The notes below the pieces were generated by a model. It had not been told where the DNA came from, ran no database searches, and saw only the letters and a program-made list of their open reading frames with translations. Below are positions 31,120 to 39,480 of a DNA stretch of 64,000 bases, in pieces (the stretch's first letter is position 1; each line of letters starts with the position of its first letter). Made by a program: the position numbers and the translations under genes. The stretch lies in assembly GCF_003610375.1 (NCBI RefSeq), contig NZ_RAPZ01000016.1:1-64000 (forward strand), given 5' to 3'. This DNA is from Sphingomonas sp. PP-CC-1A-547. GTDB taxonomy: Bacteria; Pseudomonadota; Alphaproteobacteria; Sphingomonadales; Sphingomonadaceae.

Positions 31120-32609
31120 TGCTGGCGCAGGATATCGTCGATCGCACGACCGGCGCATTCGACGTTGAACCAGACCGCGTTGGTGTCGCGCAACTCGCCA
31201 TTCAGCAATTGGCCGAGCGCGTACAACCGAGGTGCGTCGCGCGTGGCGGATATGATCCGACACGTTGCCCGGTGCGCGATGGCCCCGCCGACCGGATGCG
31301 GTTGCAGCCAGTCCTTCGCGAGCAGGTCCTTGATAAGTGGCTCCTTCATCTCGTCGAGCGTGGTGGCCTGACCCGTGGCGTTGACGACGATCGGCGTGTC
31401 GAGCGTGTCGCCATTCTCGAACCGGACCGTGAAGCCCGTACCGCTCTCGTGGGCAACGGTCTCGTTGATCCGTCCGCGTACGCTGAGCAACCCGCGGGTC
31501 ATTGCATCCGTCAATCGCCGTGCATTCGCCATCGGCGTGACGAAGCGCGCCGCGGCAAAATGCGGCGCCAGCCATCGCCCGAATCGTTTCTGGTCCGCGG
31601 GTCGCAACAGATTCCAGATCGCCGTCGAATCATGTCGCGCGGCGGTGAGAATGCGCTGGAACGGTTCATCTTCCGCTTCCGCTGCAGCAATGTCGTGCAG
31701 CAAGGCGGCCTCGGCGTCACCGTCGTAGCGGTCCTCCGCCTGCCAGTCGATCGCGCGTCCGGCAGCAGTCTCGGCTTCAAGACGAAAGAGGCGGAACAGG
31801 TCGACCACCGAGAAGGCGCTGCCCCGCTCGCGGATCAGCCGATGGACGTTTCCGAGTGTAAGGTGCTGACGGTCATAGCCTGTCTCGGGCGCCGGAATTT
31901 CGACGCGCGGCAGCATTCCCTCCTTCGATATCAGATGGATGTGACCGCGATGCCCATCGTCGAGCAGGGTCATCACTGCGTCGATGGCACTCAGGCCGCT
32001 GCCGAGGATGACGACGGACTGATCTCGCTCGATCCCCTCGGTCATGCGGTGGGCGGGATAGGGCGAGTCGAAATAGCCGGACATACCGTTTAGATCGCCG
32101 AACCGATCCGGATCGGGCGTGCCGATCGTCAACAGGACGACGTCCGTCCCGATCGTCGACCCGTTGGCGAGCCGAACCGTCGCCGCGGCATGATCGCCCT
32201 CAAGGGCGATAGCTTCCTCGCGGTGGACGTGGACATCGATCCCGGTGGTCCGTGCCTGATCAAGCGCGCGGTTGAGAACCTCTTGCATGTAGACGCGGTA
32301 TTCGCGGCGCTGCGGGTATTCGACGCCATCGGGATCGAGCGGGGAGCCGGATGCCGCGCGCCGCGCTTCCAGCCAGGTCCGGAAATGGCCCGGCTCCCGG
32401 TCGTAGAGCCCCATGAGGCGGGATTCCGTGTTCAGGAGATGCCCGGGTTGCTCCGTGCCGAACGCCAATCCCCGCGCAAGCTCATCGTCACGTTCGATCA
32501 GGTGGATCATCCAACCTTCGCCCGGATCGTAGCTAAGCCGCGTTACAGCTTCGGCGAATGCGGCAACGCCGCAAGCGCCCATGCCGATAATAGTGAGTGT
32601 TTTCGGCAT
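31116..32609 (-). CDS. FAD/NAD(P)-binding protein (HcyBio-like)
   Basis: A 497-residue flavoprotein beginning 'MPKTLTIIGMGACGVAAFAE', a Rossmann dinucleotide fold (GxGxxG-like), with 'GLAFGTEQPGHLLNTESRLM' and a second nucleotide motif 'SVVILGSGLSAIDAVMTLLD'. It belongs to the FAD-NAD(P)-binding family often annotated only as 'FAD/NAD(P)-binding protein', whose substrates are unknown. The start at 32609 is chosen because the Rossmann fold begins there. Its stop overlaps the transporter start. Confidence 0.88.
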   Translation of the reverse strand: MPKTLTIIGMGACGVAAFAEAVTRLSYDPGEGWMIHLIERDDELARGLAFGTEQPGHLLNTESRLMGLYDREPGHFRTWLEARRAASGSPLDPDGVEYPQRREYRVYMQEVLNRALDQARTTGIDVHVHREEAIALEGDHAAATVRLANGSTIGTDVVLLTIGTPDPDRFGDLNGMSGYFDSPYPAHRMTEGIERDQSVVILGSGLSAIDAVMTLLDDGHRGHIHLISKEGMLPRVEIPAPETGYDRQHLTLGNVHRLIRERGSAFSVVDLFRLFRLEAETAAGRAIDWQAEDRYDGDAEAALLHDIAAAEAEDEPFQRILTAARHDSTAIWNLLRPADQKRFGRWLAPHFAAARFVTPMANARRLTDAMTRGLLSVRGRINETVAHESGTGFTVRFENGDTLDTPIVVNATGQATTLDEMKEPLIKDLLAKDWLQPHPVGGAIAHRATCRIISATRDAPRLYALGQLLNGELRDTNAVWFNVECAGRAIDDILRQQ

Positions 32610-32670
32610 GATATCCCGTTCTATGGAGAACGGCGACAACGCTCAGGCGCTCGTCAGTGCCACGGGAAAT

Positions 32671-32686
32671 ATGAAATAATTTTCAT
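32671..32686. promoter_or_regulatory. Palindrome ATGAAA-TAAT-TTTCAT
   Basis: A perfect 6-base inverted repeat with a 4-base AT spacer, 62 bases upstream of the FAD-protein start codon. AT-rich dyads of this form suit a regulator site. Confidence 0.35.
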
Positions 32687-32890
32687 GTAAGGCTAGTAGT
32701 AATCGTCGGAGGTCGCTCGCGAGTCCAATTAGTAAGTTTCCCTCGTCTCCGAAGTTTGTAACCGCCGCTTTCTGGCCAACGATGCCGACTCCGCATGGCG
32801 TATCGGCAATGCCGTAAAATCGAATAACCCAGCGTATTCTGGGTCCGGTGTGGATGGCCGCTCCGAAATTCTCTGGAGCATTCAATGCTG

Positions 32891-32909
32891 CAATGAATGA
32901 CGCTCATTG
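32891..32909. promoter_or_regulatory. Inverted repeat CAATGA-N7-TCATTG upstream of the cupin operon
   Basis: A perfect 6-base inverted repeat (19 bases in all), 58 bases before the first cupin start. Its size and position are compatible with a LysR-type or TetR-type operator; a LysR gene follows two genes downstream. Confidence 0.4.
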
Positions 32910-32967
32910 ATCCCTTCGTCTGACTGAACGTTGTATCGATGCGTCATATGGCCATCAGGAGATAGCT

Positions 32968-33366
32968 ATGAAGATCACACGTAACGCATCGACGCCGTCG
33001 ATGCCGGGTCAAAATCCCACGAATTTTTGCGGCATTGTTCGCATCGACAACATGGCTCAACCCAATCCGCCGGGTCGGGCGTCCACCGCGGTCGTGACGT
33101 TCGCTCCTGGCGCGCGGACTGTGTGGCACACGCACCCAGCTGGCCAGACGATCATCATCACCGCTGGCAAGGGGTGGGTTCAGCGCGAAGGCGAACCGCG
33201 CGAAGACGTCGGCCCAGGTGACACTGTGTATTTCGATGCTGGCGAACGGCATTGGCATGGCGCCACGGCAACGACCGGGATGAGCCATATCGCGATCACG
33301 GAGGCCGTCGACGGTAAGAATGTCGATTGGCTCGAACCGGTAACGGACGAGCAATATGCGAACTGA
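32968..33366 (+). CDS. Cytoplasmic cupin-domain protein
   Basis: A 132-residue cupin. 'VTFAPGARTVWHTHPAGQTI' is cupin motif 1 (His-x-His with downstream Gln), and 'VGPGDTVYFDAGERHWHGAT' is motif 2 with the second His. The family includes small metal enzymes and sugar or quinone-type isomerases. No signal peptide is present. AGGAG precedes the ATG. It overlaps the second cupin by 11 bases. Confidence 0.9.
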   Translation: MKITRNASTPSMPGQNPTNFCGIVRIDNMAQPNPPGRASTAVVTFAPGARTVWHTHPAGQTIIITAGKGWVQREGEPREDVGPGDTVYFDAGERHWHGATATTGMSHIAITEAVDGKNVDWLEPVTDEQYAN

Positions 33367-33841
33367 TTGGTTGAGGGTGCTGCGGTCGCTGCCGATCGCG
33401 GTCACACTGCTGGTCGGGGCATCGGTTGGACAGGCCCAGAATGTCGTAGGGCGCAATTCCGTCGAGGCCAAACCAGGCCCGGCCAAGACCTTTACGGGTC
33501 GCGTGACAGTGCGAAGGCTGACGAGCCCCGCACCTCCCGGACAAGCCGGAACTGCGCTGGTCGCCTTCTCACCCGGCGCGCGGAGCAACTGGCATACGCA
33601 TACGGCGGGCCAGACGCTCTATGTCACGCAAGGGTGCGGCTGGACGCAGGAAGCAGGTGGGCCGGTCGCCCGTATATGCCAGGGTGACACCGCGTACGTG
33701 AAACCGGGCGTGCGCCACTGGCACGGGGCAACCGCGACGACGGGCATGAGCCACCTCGCGATCAGCGAAACGCTTGCGGGCAAGAACGTCACTTGGCTTG
33801 AGGCAGTCACGGACGCGCAGTTTAAAGGGCCGCAAAGCTGA
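33356..33841 (+). CDS. Exported cupin-domain protein, paralogue of its neighbour
   Basis: A 161-residue cupin with a signal peptide ('RVLRSLPIAVTLLVGASVGQ'), then the same two cupin motifs as its neighbour: 'VAFSPGARSNWHTHTAGQTL' and 'YVKPGVRHWHGATATTGMSH'. The shared 'HWHGATATTGMSH' block shows a tandem duplication, with one copy targeted to the periplasm. The start overlaps the first cupin by 11 bases. Confidence 0.9.
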   Translation: MRTDWLRVLRSLPIAVTLLVGASVGQAQNVVGRNSVEAKPGPAKTFTGRVTVRRLTSPAPPGQAGTALVAFSPGARSNWHTHTAGQTLYVTQGCGWTQEAGGPVARICQGDTAYVKPGVRHWHGATATTGMSHLAISETLAGKNVTWLEAVTDAQFKGPQS

Positions 33842-33873
33842 ACGGGTCCGACGGTTGGCAGATCGGACAGACG

Positions 33874-34779
33874 ATGTTGCCCAACAGGGCGGATCTTGCC
33901 GATTTCGCCTATGTACTCGCGATCGCCCGGCACCGCAATTTCCGACTTGCCGGGCTGGAGATGGGCGTGAGTGCGTCCGCGCTCAGCCATTCTCTTAAGG
34001 CCCTCGAGGGGCGCCTCGGCGTACGCTTGTTCAACCGTACGAACCGATCGGTCACGTTGACCGCCGCCGGGGAGGAACTGCTCGCGGCGATCAACGCGCC
34101 GTTCGCAGCCATCGGTCAGGCTGTCGAAAACCTTGCCCGATTCCGAGACAAGCCGGCGGGGCACATCCGCCTCAACGTCGTAGCGGACGCGGCCACGCTG
34201 CTGCTCGGGCCCGTGATGCCGGTGTTTCTCGATCGCTATCCCGATATCGCTGTGGACATCGTTGCCAGCAACCGTCTGGTCGATGTCATCGGGGAGGGGT
34301 TCGATGCCGGGATCCGGTATGGTGGCACGGTACCCGAGGACATGATCGTGCAGCGACTGTCGCCGGACCTCCGCTGGGTCGTCGCTCCGTCCCCCGGCTA
34401 TCTCGCTCGGTTCGGCGAACCAGCGCGGCCGGAGGACCTGCTCGATCATCGCTGCATCGGCGTTCGGCTGGGGGATGACCGCATCTATCAGTGGGAGTTC
34501 GAAGGCCCCGAAGGAGAATTCGCGGTCGCGCTACCCAGCCGCGTCACGGTGAACGAAACGCCGACGATGCAGGCGATGGCGATTAACGGCGCAGGCATGA
34601 TGTACGGGATCGAACCCGCCTTCGCCCCCCACATCGCACAGGGCAGCCTGCGGCTCGTGCTGGAGGATTGGTCGACGACCGGCCCCGGATTCCATCTTTA
34701 CTATTCCAGTCGCCGGCAGGTGCCGGTCCCGCTCCGGCTGCTTCTCGACCTGATCCGGGAACTACGGCCGCTCGGCTGA
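33874..34779 (+). CDS. LysR-family regulator (CrgA-like)
   Basis: A 301-residue LysR regulator: 'FAYVLAIARHRNFRLAGLEM' and 'VSASALSHSLKALEGRLGVR' form the HTH, then an effector domain ending 'YYSSRRQVPVPLRLLLDLIR'. It is closely similar over its whole length to the LysR gene at 38524-39432, so the two are recent paralogues. It lies between the cupin pair and the CMD/tautomerase genes, all on the plus strand, and probably regulates one or both. Confidence 0.93.
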   Translation: MLPNRADLADFAYVLAIARHRNFRLAGLEMGVSASALSHSLKALEGRLGVRLFNRTNRSVTLTAAGEELLAAINAPFAAIGQAVENLARFRDKPAGHIRLNVVADAATLLLGPVMPVFLDRYPDIAVDIVASNRLVDVIGEGFDAGIRYGGTVPEDMIVQRLSPDLRWVVAPSPGYLARFGEPARPEDLLDHRCIGVRLGDDRIYQWEFEGPEGEFAVALPSRVTVNETPTMQAMAINGAGMMYGIEPAFAPHIAQGSLRLVLEDWSTTGPGFHLYYSSRRQVPVPLRLLLDLIRELRPLG

Positions 34780-34928
34780 CGACCCCGACGTTCAATGAGC
34801 CAGCTTCATCGGAGCATGTACGCGAGGGCCGGTAATCGGGGGCATGCGGTGGCATTATCTGACGGTCGACAGCGCGTCGTGTTTCGACCGCTCGCTGACT
34901 TCAGCAACTGTAAACAGGAGAAGACCAC

Positions 34929-35249
34929 ATGGCGGACGAACCGACCAACGCACGTGACACCTTCGGCGATATCGCACCGAAGCTCGCGGAAATTACCGAC
35001 AAGGTCCTGTTTGGCGACGTCTGGGCGGACGACACGCTGTCGCCGCGCGACCGCAGCCTCGTCACGATCGTCAATCTGGCGGCGCTGTACCGGCACAACG
35101 AGCTTGGCTTCCATCTCAAGAAGGGGATCGAGAACGGCCTGACGCAGGACGAGATCATTGCTGCGATCACCCACACCGCCTTCTATGCGGGCTGGCCGAC
35201 CGCGATGACCGCGATCCAGGCAGCGCGCGACGTCTTCAAGGACAACTGA
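34929..35249 (+). CDS. Carboxymuconolactone decarboxylase-family protein
   Basis: A 106-residue CMD-domain protein: 'GDVWADDTLSPRDRSLVTIV' and 'GFHLKKGIENGLTQDEIIAA' followed by 'HTAFYAGWPTAMTAIQAARD'. The AhpD-type CxxC is absent, so a lactone or quinone-type decarboxylase/isomerase role is more likely than peroxidase. CAGGAG precedes the ATG. The tautomerase gene starts four bases after its stop. Confidence 0.93.
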   Translation: MADEPTNARDTFGDIAPKLAEITDKVLFGDVWADDTLSPRDRSLVTIVNLAALYRHNELGFHLKKGIENGLTQDEIIAAITHTAFYAGWPTAMTAIQAARDVFKDN

Positions 35250-35252
35250 GCC

Positions 35253-35495
35253 ATGCCGCATGTCCTGGTAAGCGTGGTGGCGGGGCATCCCCTCGGCGCC
35301 CGGCGGGCGCTCGCGGCACGGATCGTCGCTGCCGTTACCGACACGCTCGATAGCGAGGTGGACGAGGTATCGGTGGCGATCCGGGAAGTTCCGGCGAACG
35401 ACTGGATGGCCGCGGTCTATGCGCCGGAGATCGTGGCCCACGAAGATCTGCTGTTCAAGCGGCCGGGCTATGGCCCGCTCGCGCAACAATCGTAG
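35253..35495 (+). CDS. Tautomerase-family protein (4-oxalocrotonate tautomerase-like)
   Basis: An 80-residue protein beginning MPHVLVSVVAGHPLGARRAL, with the N-terminal Pro (Pro1 after Met removal) that is the catalytic base of this family. 'DEVSVAIREVPANDWMAAVY' fits the beta-strand and helix pattern. Probably a homo-oligomeric isomerase of small oxo acids. It is sandwiched between two CMD-family genes in one operon. Confidence 0.9.
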   Translation: MPHVLVSVVAGHPLGARRALAARIVAAVTDTLDSEVDEVSVAIREVPANDWMAAVYAPEIVAHEDLLFKRPGYGPLAQQS

Positions 35496-35507
35496 AAGGA
35501 GAAACGC

Positions 35508-36272
35508 ATGCGGATCGCCGTACTCGCCCTGGTTGCCACGATGGCCCAGACCCCCGCAACTGCGCAGACAGCGCGTGCGGCACAGCCGAAGGTTCCGGAA
35601 ACGATGCGCCGGGTCGCGCCGGCGCTGGCCGAGTATACCGACCGGCTGTTGTTCGGCGACGTCTGGAAACGGGCTGCGCTGTCGGCGCGCGATCACAGTC
35701 TTGTGACGATCAGCGTGCTCATAGCGACCGGCAAGACCGAACAGTTGGCGAGCCACCTGGAGCTGGGACTCGACAACGGGCTGACGCCGGTCGAGATCGG
35801 CGGGCTGATTACCCATCTGGCCTTCTATACGGGCTGGCCGAACGCGGTGTCGGCGTGCGAGGTCGCGGATCGGGTGTTCGCCAAACGCGGCATCGCGGCA
35901 ACCGCGCTTCAGCCGGCGCGCACTGCGTTGCTGCCGGTCCCGGATAGCGATGCGGCGCGCGCGGCAACCGTGACCGATACCGTGACGCCGATATCGCCAT
36001 CGCTGGCGCAGTTGACCAACGGGCCGCTGTTTCAGGATCTCTGGCGGCGGACCGACCTGCGTCCGCGCGACCGGAGTTTCGTGACGATCGTGGCATTGAC
36101 CGCGAACGGCGATGCCGACCAGCTTGGCTTTCATCTCACGCACGGGATCGAGAATGGGCTGACCCGCGCCCAGCTCGGCGAAGCGATGGCGCATATGGCG
36201 TTCTATGCCGGTTGGCCGAAGGCGTTCTCGGGCGTTACTGCGCTGCGCAAGCTGGACGCGCCCGGCAGCTAG
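35508..36272 (+). CDS. Exported protein with two carboxymuconolactone decarboxylase domains
   Basis: A 254-residue protein with a signal peptide ('RIAVLALVATMAQTPATAQT') and two CMD domains: residues about 25-130 ('FGDVWKRAALSARDHSLVTI') and 150-250 ('QDLWRRTDLRPRDRSFVTIV'). The second is closely similar to the single-domain CMD protein encoded just upstream. It presumably forms a pseudo-trimer unit in the periplasm. AAGGAG precedes the ATG. Confidence 0.92.
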   Translation: MRIAVLALVATMAQTPATAQTARAAQPKVPETMRRVAPALAEYTDRLLFGDVWKRAALSARDHSLVTISVLIATGKTEQLASHLELGLDNGLTPVEIGGLITHLAFYTGWPNAVSACEVADRVFAKRGIAATALQPARTALLPVPDSDAARAATVTDTVTPISPSLAQLTNGPLFQDLWRRTDLRPRDRSFVTIVALTANGDADQLGFHLTHGIENGLTRAQLGEAMAHMAFYAGWPKAFSGVTALRKLDAPGS

Positions 36273-36297
36273 ATCGCAGCAGCACGCGTACCGGAAC

Positions 36298-36330
36298 GTC
36301 CATCCCGCCGTTTCGGAACGCGGGATGGAC
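36298..36330. terminator. Convergent terminator stem
   Basis: GTCCATCCCGC (36298-36308) pairs perfectly over 11 bp with GCGGGATGGAC (36320-36330), loop 11. It lies between the plus-strand CMD operon and the minus-strand SDR, so it can end both. Confidence 0.7.
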
Positions 36331-36338
36331 CGTCCGTG

Positions 36339-37106
36339 TCAGTTGGCCGTGAAGCCGCCATCCACCGGCAGTGCGACGCCGTGAACGAAGCTGGCACCGG
36401 GGCTCGCCAGCCAGAGCACAGCCGCAGCGACTTCCTCGGCACGGCCGAGACGACCGATCACCTGGAGACGGAAGATTTCCTCCATTGCTTCCGGCTGAGT
36501 GGTCTTCATGTCCGCCACCATCGGCGTGTCGATCGCACTGGGGCAGACGCAGTTGATCCGCACGCCGCGAGCGGCATAGCGCAGCGCGGCGCTCTTGGTC
36601 AGGCCGACGATGCCGAACTTGGTGGCGTTGTATGCCGCCAGATCGGCCTGCGCGACGAGACCGCCGGCCGACGCGTTGTTGACGATCGCACCGTGCCCTT
36701 GCGTCCGCATCTGTCGCAGCTCGTGCTTCATGCACGCCCAGGTGCCGCGCAGATTGATCGCCGCGACCTGATCGAAATCGTCCGCCGACTGATCCGCGAG
36801 GTCGACCGCGGGCGCCTGGATGCCTGCGTTGTTGAAGGCCATGTCGAGCCTGCCATAGGTTTTGACCGTGCGCGCGATCGCCGCCGCGACCTGATCCTCG
36901 TCCGTCACGTCGCAGGCAAAACCGATCGCACGACCGCCTGCCGCGACGATGCCGGCGGCCGCAGCCTCGGCGGTGTCGGCGCGGACGTCGGTCAATACGA
37001 CCGCCGCGCCGGCCGCGGCGAAAGCCTCAGCGGTGGCGCGGCCCATGCCCTGGCCTGCACCGGTGACGAACGCGACCCGTTCGGTAAAATCATAACGGGG
37101 GTTCAT
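36339..37106 (-). CDS. Short-chain dehydrogenase/reductase (SDR)
   Basis: A 255-residue classical SDR: 'RVAFVTGAGQGMGRATAEAF' (TGxxxGxG), 'LDMAFNNAGIQAPAVDLADQ' (NNAG), Ser-Tyr-Lys catalysis with 'VNNASAGGLVAQADLAAYNA' then TKFG, and 'INCVCPSAIDTPMVADMKTT'. It ends 'GVALPVDGGFTAN' as in glucose-1-dehydrogenase/BKR-type enzymes. Substrate unknown. Upstream on the minus strand is the LysR/MFS group. Confidence 0.93.
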   Translation of the reverse strand: MNPRYDFTERVAFVTGAGQGMGRATAEAFAAAGAAVVLTDVRADTAEAAAAGIVAAGGRAIGFACDVTDEDQVAAAIARTVKTYGRLDMAFNNAGIQAPAVDLADQSADDFDQVAAINLRGTWACMKHELRQMRTQGHGAIVNNASAGGLVAQADLAAYNATKFGIVGLTKSAALRYAARGVRINCVCPSAIDTPMVADMKTTQPEAMEEIFRLQVIGRLGRAEEVAAAVLWLASPGASFVHGVALPVDGGFTAN

Positions 37107-37157
37107 GCTGTCTCTCCTGATGTCCAGGCACGAGATGGGCAGCGACCTCGTCCGCGA

Positions 37158-38441
37158 TTAGACCGGTGTCGCTTGATGCGGCTGTGAAGCCGCCTCAATG
37201 ATGTCGCCTGAACCGCGCCGTTGCCCGATCGTGCGCAGCGTGACGATGAAGCTCGCGGTGCCCAGCACCGCGATCACGAGACCCATAGGTCGAGGCGTGC
37301 CATCGGCGAACCAGCCGACCAGCGCCGAACCGAAGATGCCGCTGCCGAACTGGATCGCCCCGACGAACGCGGATATCGCCCCAGAGCGGTCCGGATTGAC
37401 GGCCAGTGCGCCGGCCATCGCGTTGGCGACGAACAGGCCGTTTGCAGATAGGAAGAAGAACAGCGGCAGGACCAAGCCCCACAGACCGCCGACGCCGGTC
37501 GTCGCCGCAACACCCGCCCAGATTCCTGAGACACCGACCAGCGCCGCACCCCAGCGCAGCATGTAATCGCTTCCCATCCGGACGACAAAGCGCGTGTTGA
37601 GAAGATTGAGCAGCATCTGGCCGATGATGCCAAGGCCGAACAGCAAGCCATAGGCCTGCGGCACCACGTGATAATAGCTGATATACGCGGTCGGCGTGCC
37701 GGCGAGATAGGCGTAGATACCACCGTAATAGCAGCCGCTGGCGATCGCATAGCCCATGATCGTGCGGCTTTTCGCCATCAGCCAGTAATTGCCGAGCACC
37801 GCGCCCAGGCCGATCGTCGAGCGTCGTTCGCGCGGCAGGCTTTCCGGCAGCCGCAGCACGGCTGCGAAGATCGCGATGCCGAGCACAACCAACAGCCAGA
37901 AGATCAGCCGCCACGATCCGATCAGCAGCACCTGGCCTCCGATCAGCGGGCCGAGCAACGGGGCGATGCCCATGATCAGCATCAAGGTGGACAGCAATTG
38001 TGCGGCCCGGTCGCGTCCATACAGGTCGCGCGCCATCGCGCGGGCGAGGACGGGCCCGGCACAGGCGCCCGCCGCCTGCACGATCCGCCACACGATCAGT
38101 TGCCCGACGCTGCCCGCGAGCGCGCAGCCGGCCGAGCCGATCATGAACAGGACGAGCCCGAACAGGATGGGTGCGCGGCGTCCGTAGCGATCGCCGATCG
38201 GTCCCCAGAAGAGCTGTCCCAGGCTGAAGCCGATCAGAAAGCTCGACAGCGTCAGTTCGACGCTGCCCTGGCTGCCGCCAAGCGCCTGGCCCAGCGTGGG
38301 CATGGCCGGCAGATACAGATCCGTGGAGATCGATGCGAATGCCATCAGCGCACTGAGGATGGCTACGGTTTTTGCAAACGAGGGCGGGGTCGCGCGGTCC
38401 GGCGTTGCCTTGTCGATGGACGGTGATGTTGAGGCCATCAT
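37158..38441 (-). CDS. Bcr/CflA-family multidrug MFS exporter
   Basis: A 427-residue protein with 12 membrane segments. 'FASISTDLYLPAMPTLGQAL' and 'LSSFLIGFSLGQLFWGPIGD' followed by 'RYGRRAPILFGLVLFMIGSA' are the Bcr/CflA signature. Such pumps export bicyclomycin, chloramphenicol or sulfonamides. It is downstream of the LysR gene at 38524 with 80 bases between, and that LysR may regulate it. No strong ribosome site; start may be the first or second ATG. Confidence 0.92.
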   Translation of the reverse strand: MMASTSPSIDKATPDRATPPSFAKTVAILSALMAFASISTDLYLPAMPTLGQALGGSQGSVELTLSSFLIGFSLGQLFWGPIGDRYGRRAPILFGLVLFMIGSAGCALAGSVGQLIVWRIVQAAGACAGPVLARAMARDLYGRDRAAQLLSTLMLIMGIAPLLGPLIGGQVLLIGSWRLIFWLLVVLGIAIFAAVLRLPESLPRERRSTIGLGAVLGNYWLMAKSRTIMGYAIASGCYYGGIYAYLAGTPTAYISYYHVVPQAYGLLFGLGIIGQMLLNLLNTRFVVRMGSDYMLRWGAALVGVSGIWAGVAATTGVGGLWGLVLPLFFFLSANGLFVANAMAGALAVNPDRSGAISAFVGAIQFGSGIFGSALVGWFADGTPRPMGLVIAVLGTASFIVTLRTIGQRRGSGDIIEAASQPHQATPV

Positions 38442-38523
38442 TCTATTTAAAGGCGGGCTCGCCTCATGCGACGGGCGTCATGCTCATTGCCGCGTGAAAC
38501 AGCCCTCACCGTCGGAGCCGGTG

Positions 38524-39432
38524 CTAAAGCCCCAGAGGACGCATCTCCCGGATGAGTTCGATCAACAGCCTGAGACCCGTCGGCAATTGGCGACGGCTCG
38601 AATAATAGACGTGGTAGCCGGGGCCCATTGTCGCCCAGTCCTCAAGCACCAGCCGCAACTCGCCCCGGGCGAGATGGGGGGCGAACGATGCCTCCATCCC
38701 GTACATGAGGCCGGTCCCTGCCAGCGCCATGGCGAGCATTGCCCGCCCGCCGTTGACGAGGATCTTGCTCGGCACGGGGACGGAGAACTCGCCTTCGGGG
38801 CCTTCGAACTCCCACCGATAGATATGCGCGTTACCGAGGCGAACTCCGAGACAATGATGGTGTTCCAAATCCGAAGGATGCTGCGGAATACCGAACTTCT
38901 CGAGATAGGCGGGCGATGCGACGACCACCCAGCGAAGCTCGCCCGACAGGCGCTGCGCCACCATATCCTCGGGCACAGTTCCGCCGTACCGGATCCCGGC
39001 GTCGAAGCCGTCGTCGATCACGTCGGTCATCTGGTCGCTGGCGGCGATGTCGATCTCGATATCGGGATACCGCTCGATGAAGACCGGCATGATCGGCGCG
39101 AGCAACAACGGTGCGGCCTCCGCGGCCACGTTGAGACGAACCCGCCCGGTCGGCGCGTCCCTATAGCGGTTGAGGCCCTCGATCGCCTGATCGATCGTGC
39201 CGAACGGTTCGGCTACCTTGTCGCGCAACTCCTCGCCGGCCGCGGTCAGCGTGACGCTTCGGTTGGTCCGATGCAGCAGGCGGACGCCGAGCCGGGCCTC
39301 GAGCCCCTTCAACGCGTGGCTGAGAGCCGATGCGCTGACCCCCAGTTCGAGCCCGGCAAGCCTGAAGCTTCGATGCCGGGAGATCGCGAGGAAATAGGTA
39401 AGGTCGGCAAGATCGGATCGACTGGTCGGCAT
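38524..39432 (-). CDS. LysR-family regulator, paralogue of the 33874 protein
   Basis: A 302-residue LysR regulator with 'LADLTYFLAISRHRSFRLAG' and 'VSASALSHALKGLEARLGVR' in the HTH and 'IRYGGTVPEDMVAQRLSGEL' in the effector domain. It is similar end to end to the plus-strand regulator at 33874-34779. AGGATATCCT precedes the ATG. Neighbours are the Bcr/CflA pump downstream and the PQQ dehydrogenase upstream, all minus strand. Confidence 0.93.
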   Translation of the reverse strand: MPTSRSDLADLTYFLAISRHRSFRLAGLELGVSASALSHALKGLEARLGVRLLHRTNRSVTLTAAGEELRDKVAEPFGTIDQAIEGLNRYRDAPTGRVRLNVAAEAAPLLLAPIMPVFIERYPDIEIDIAASDQMTDVIDDGFDAGIRYGGTVPEDMVAQRLSGELRWVVVASPAYLEKFGIPQHPSDLEHHHCLGVRLGNAHIYRWEFEGPEGEFSVPVPSKILVNGGRAMLAMALAGTGLMYGMEASFAPHLARGELRLVLEDWATMGPGYHVYYSSRRQLPTGLRLLIELIREMRPLGL

Positions 39433-39480
39433 AGGATATCCTGCGCTCTGGAGCGTCGCCTCGCAAGCGAACTAGGGAGG

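Larger units (their letters stand above)
32610..32967. other. Divergent promoter region between FAD protein and cupins
   Basis: About 360 bases without a gene, containing the two palindromes listed separately at 32671 and 32891 and an AGGAG ribosome site for the cupin. Confidence 0.45.
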
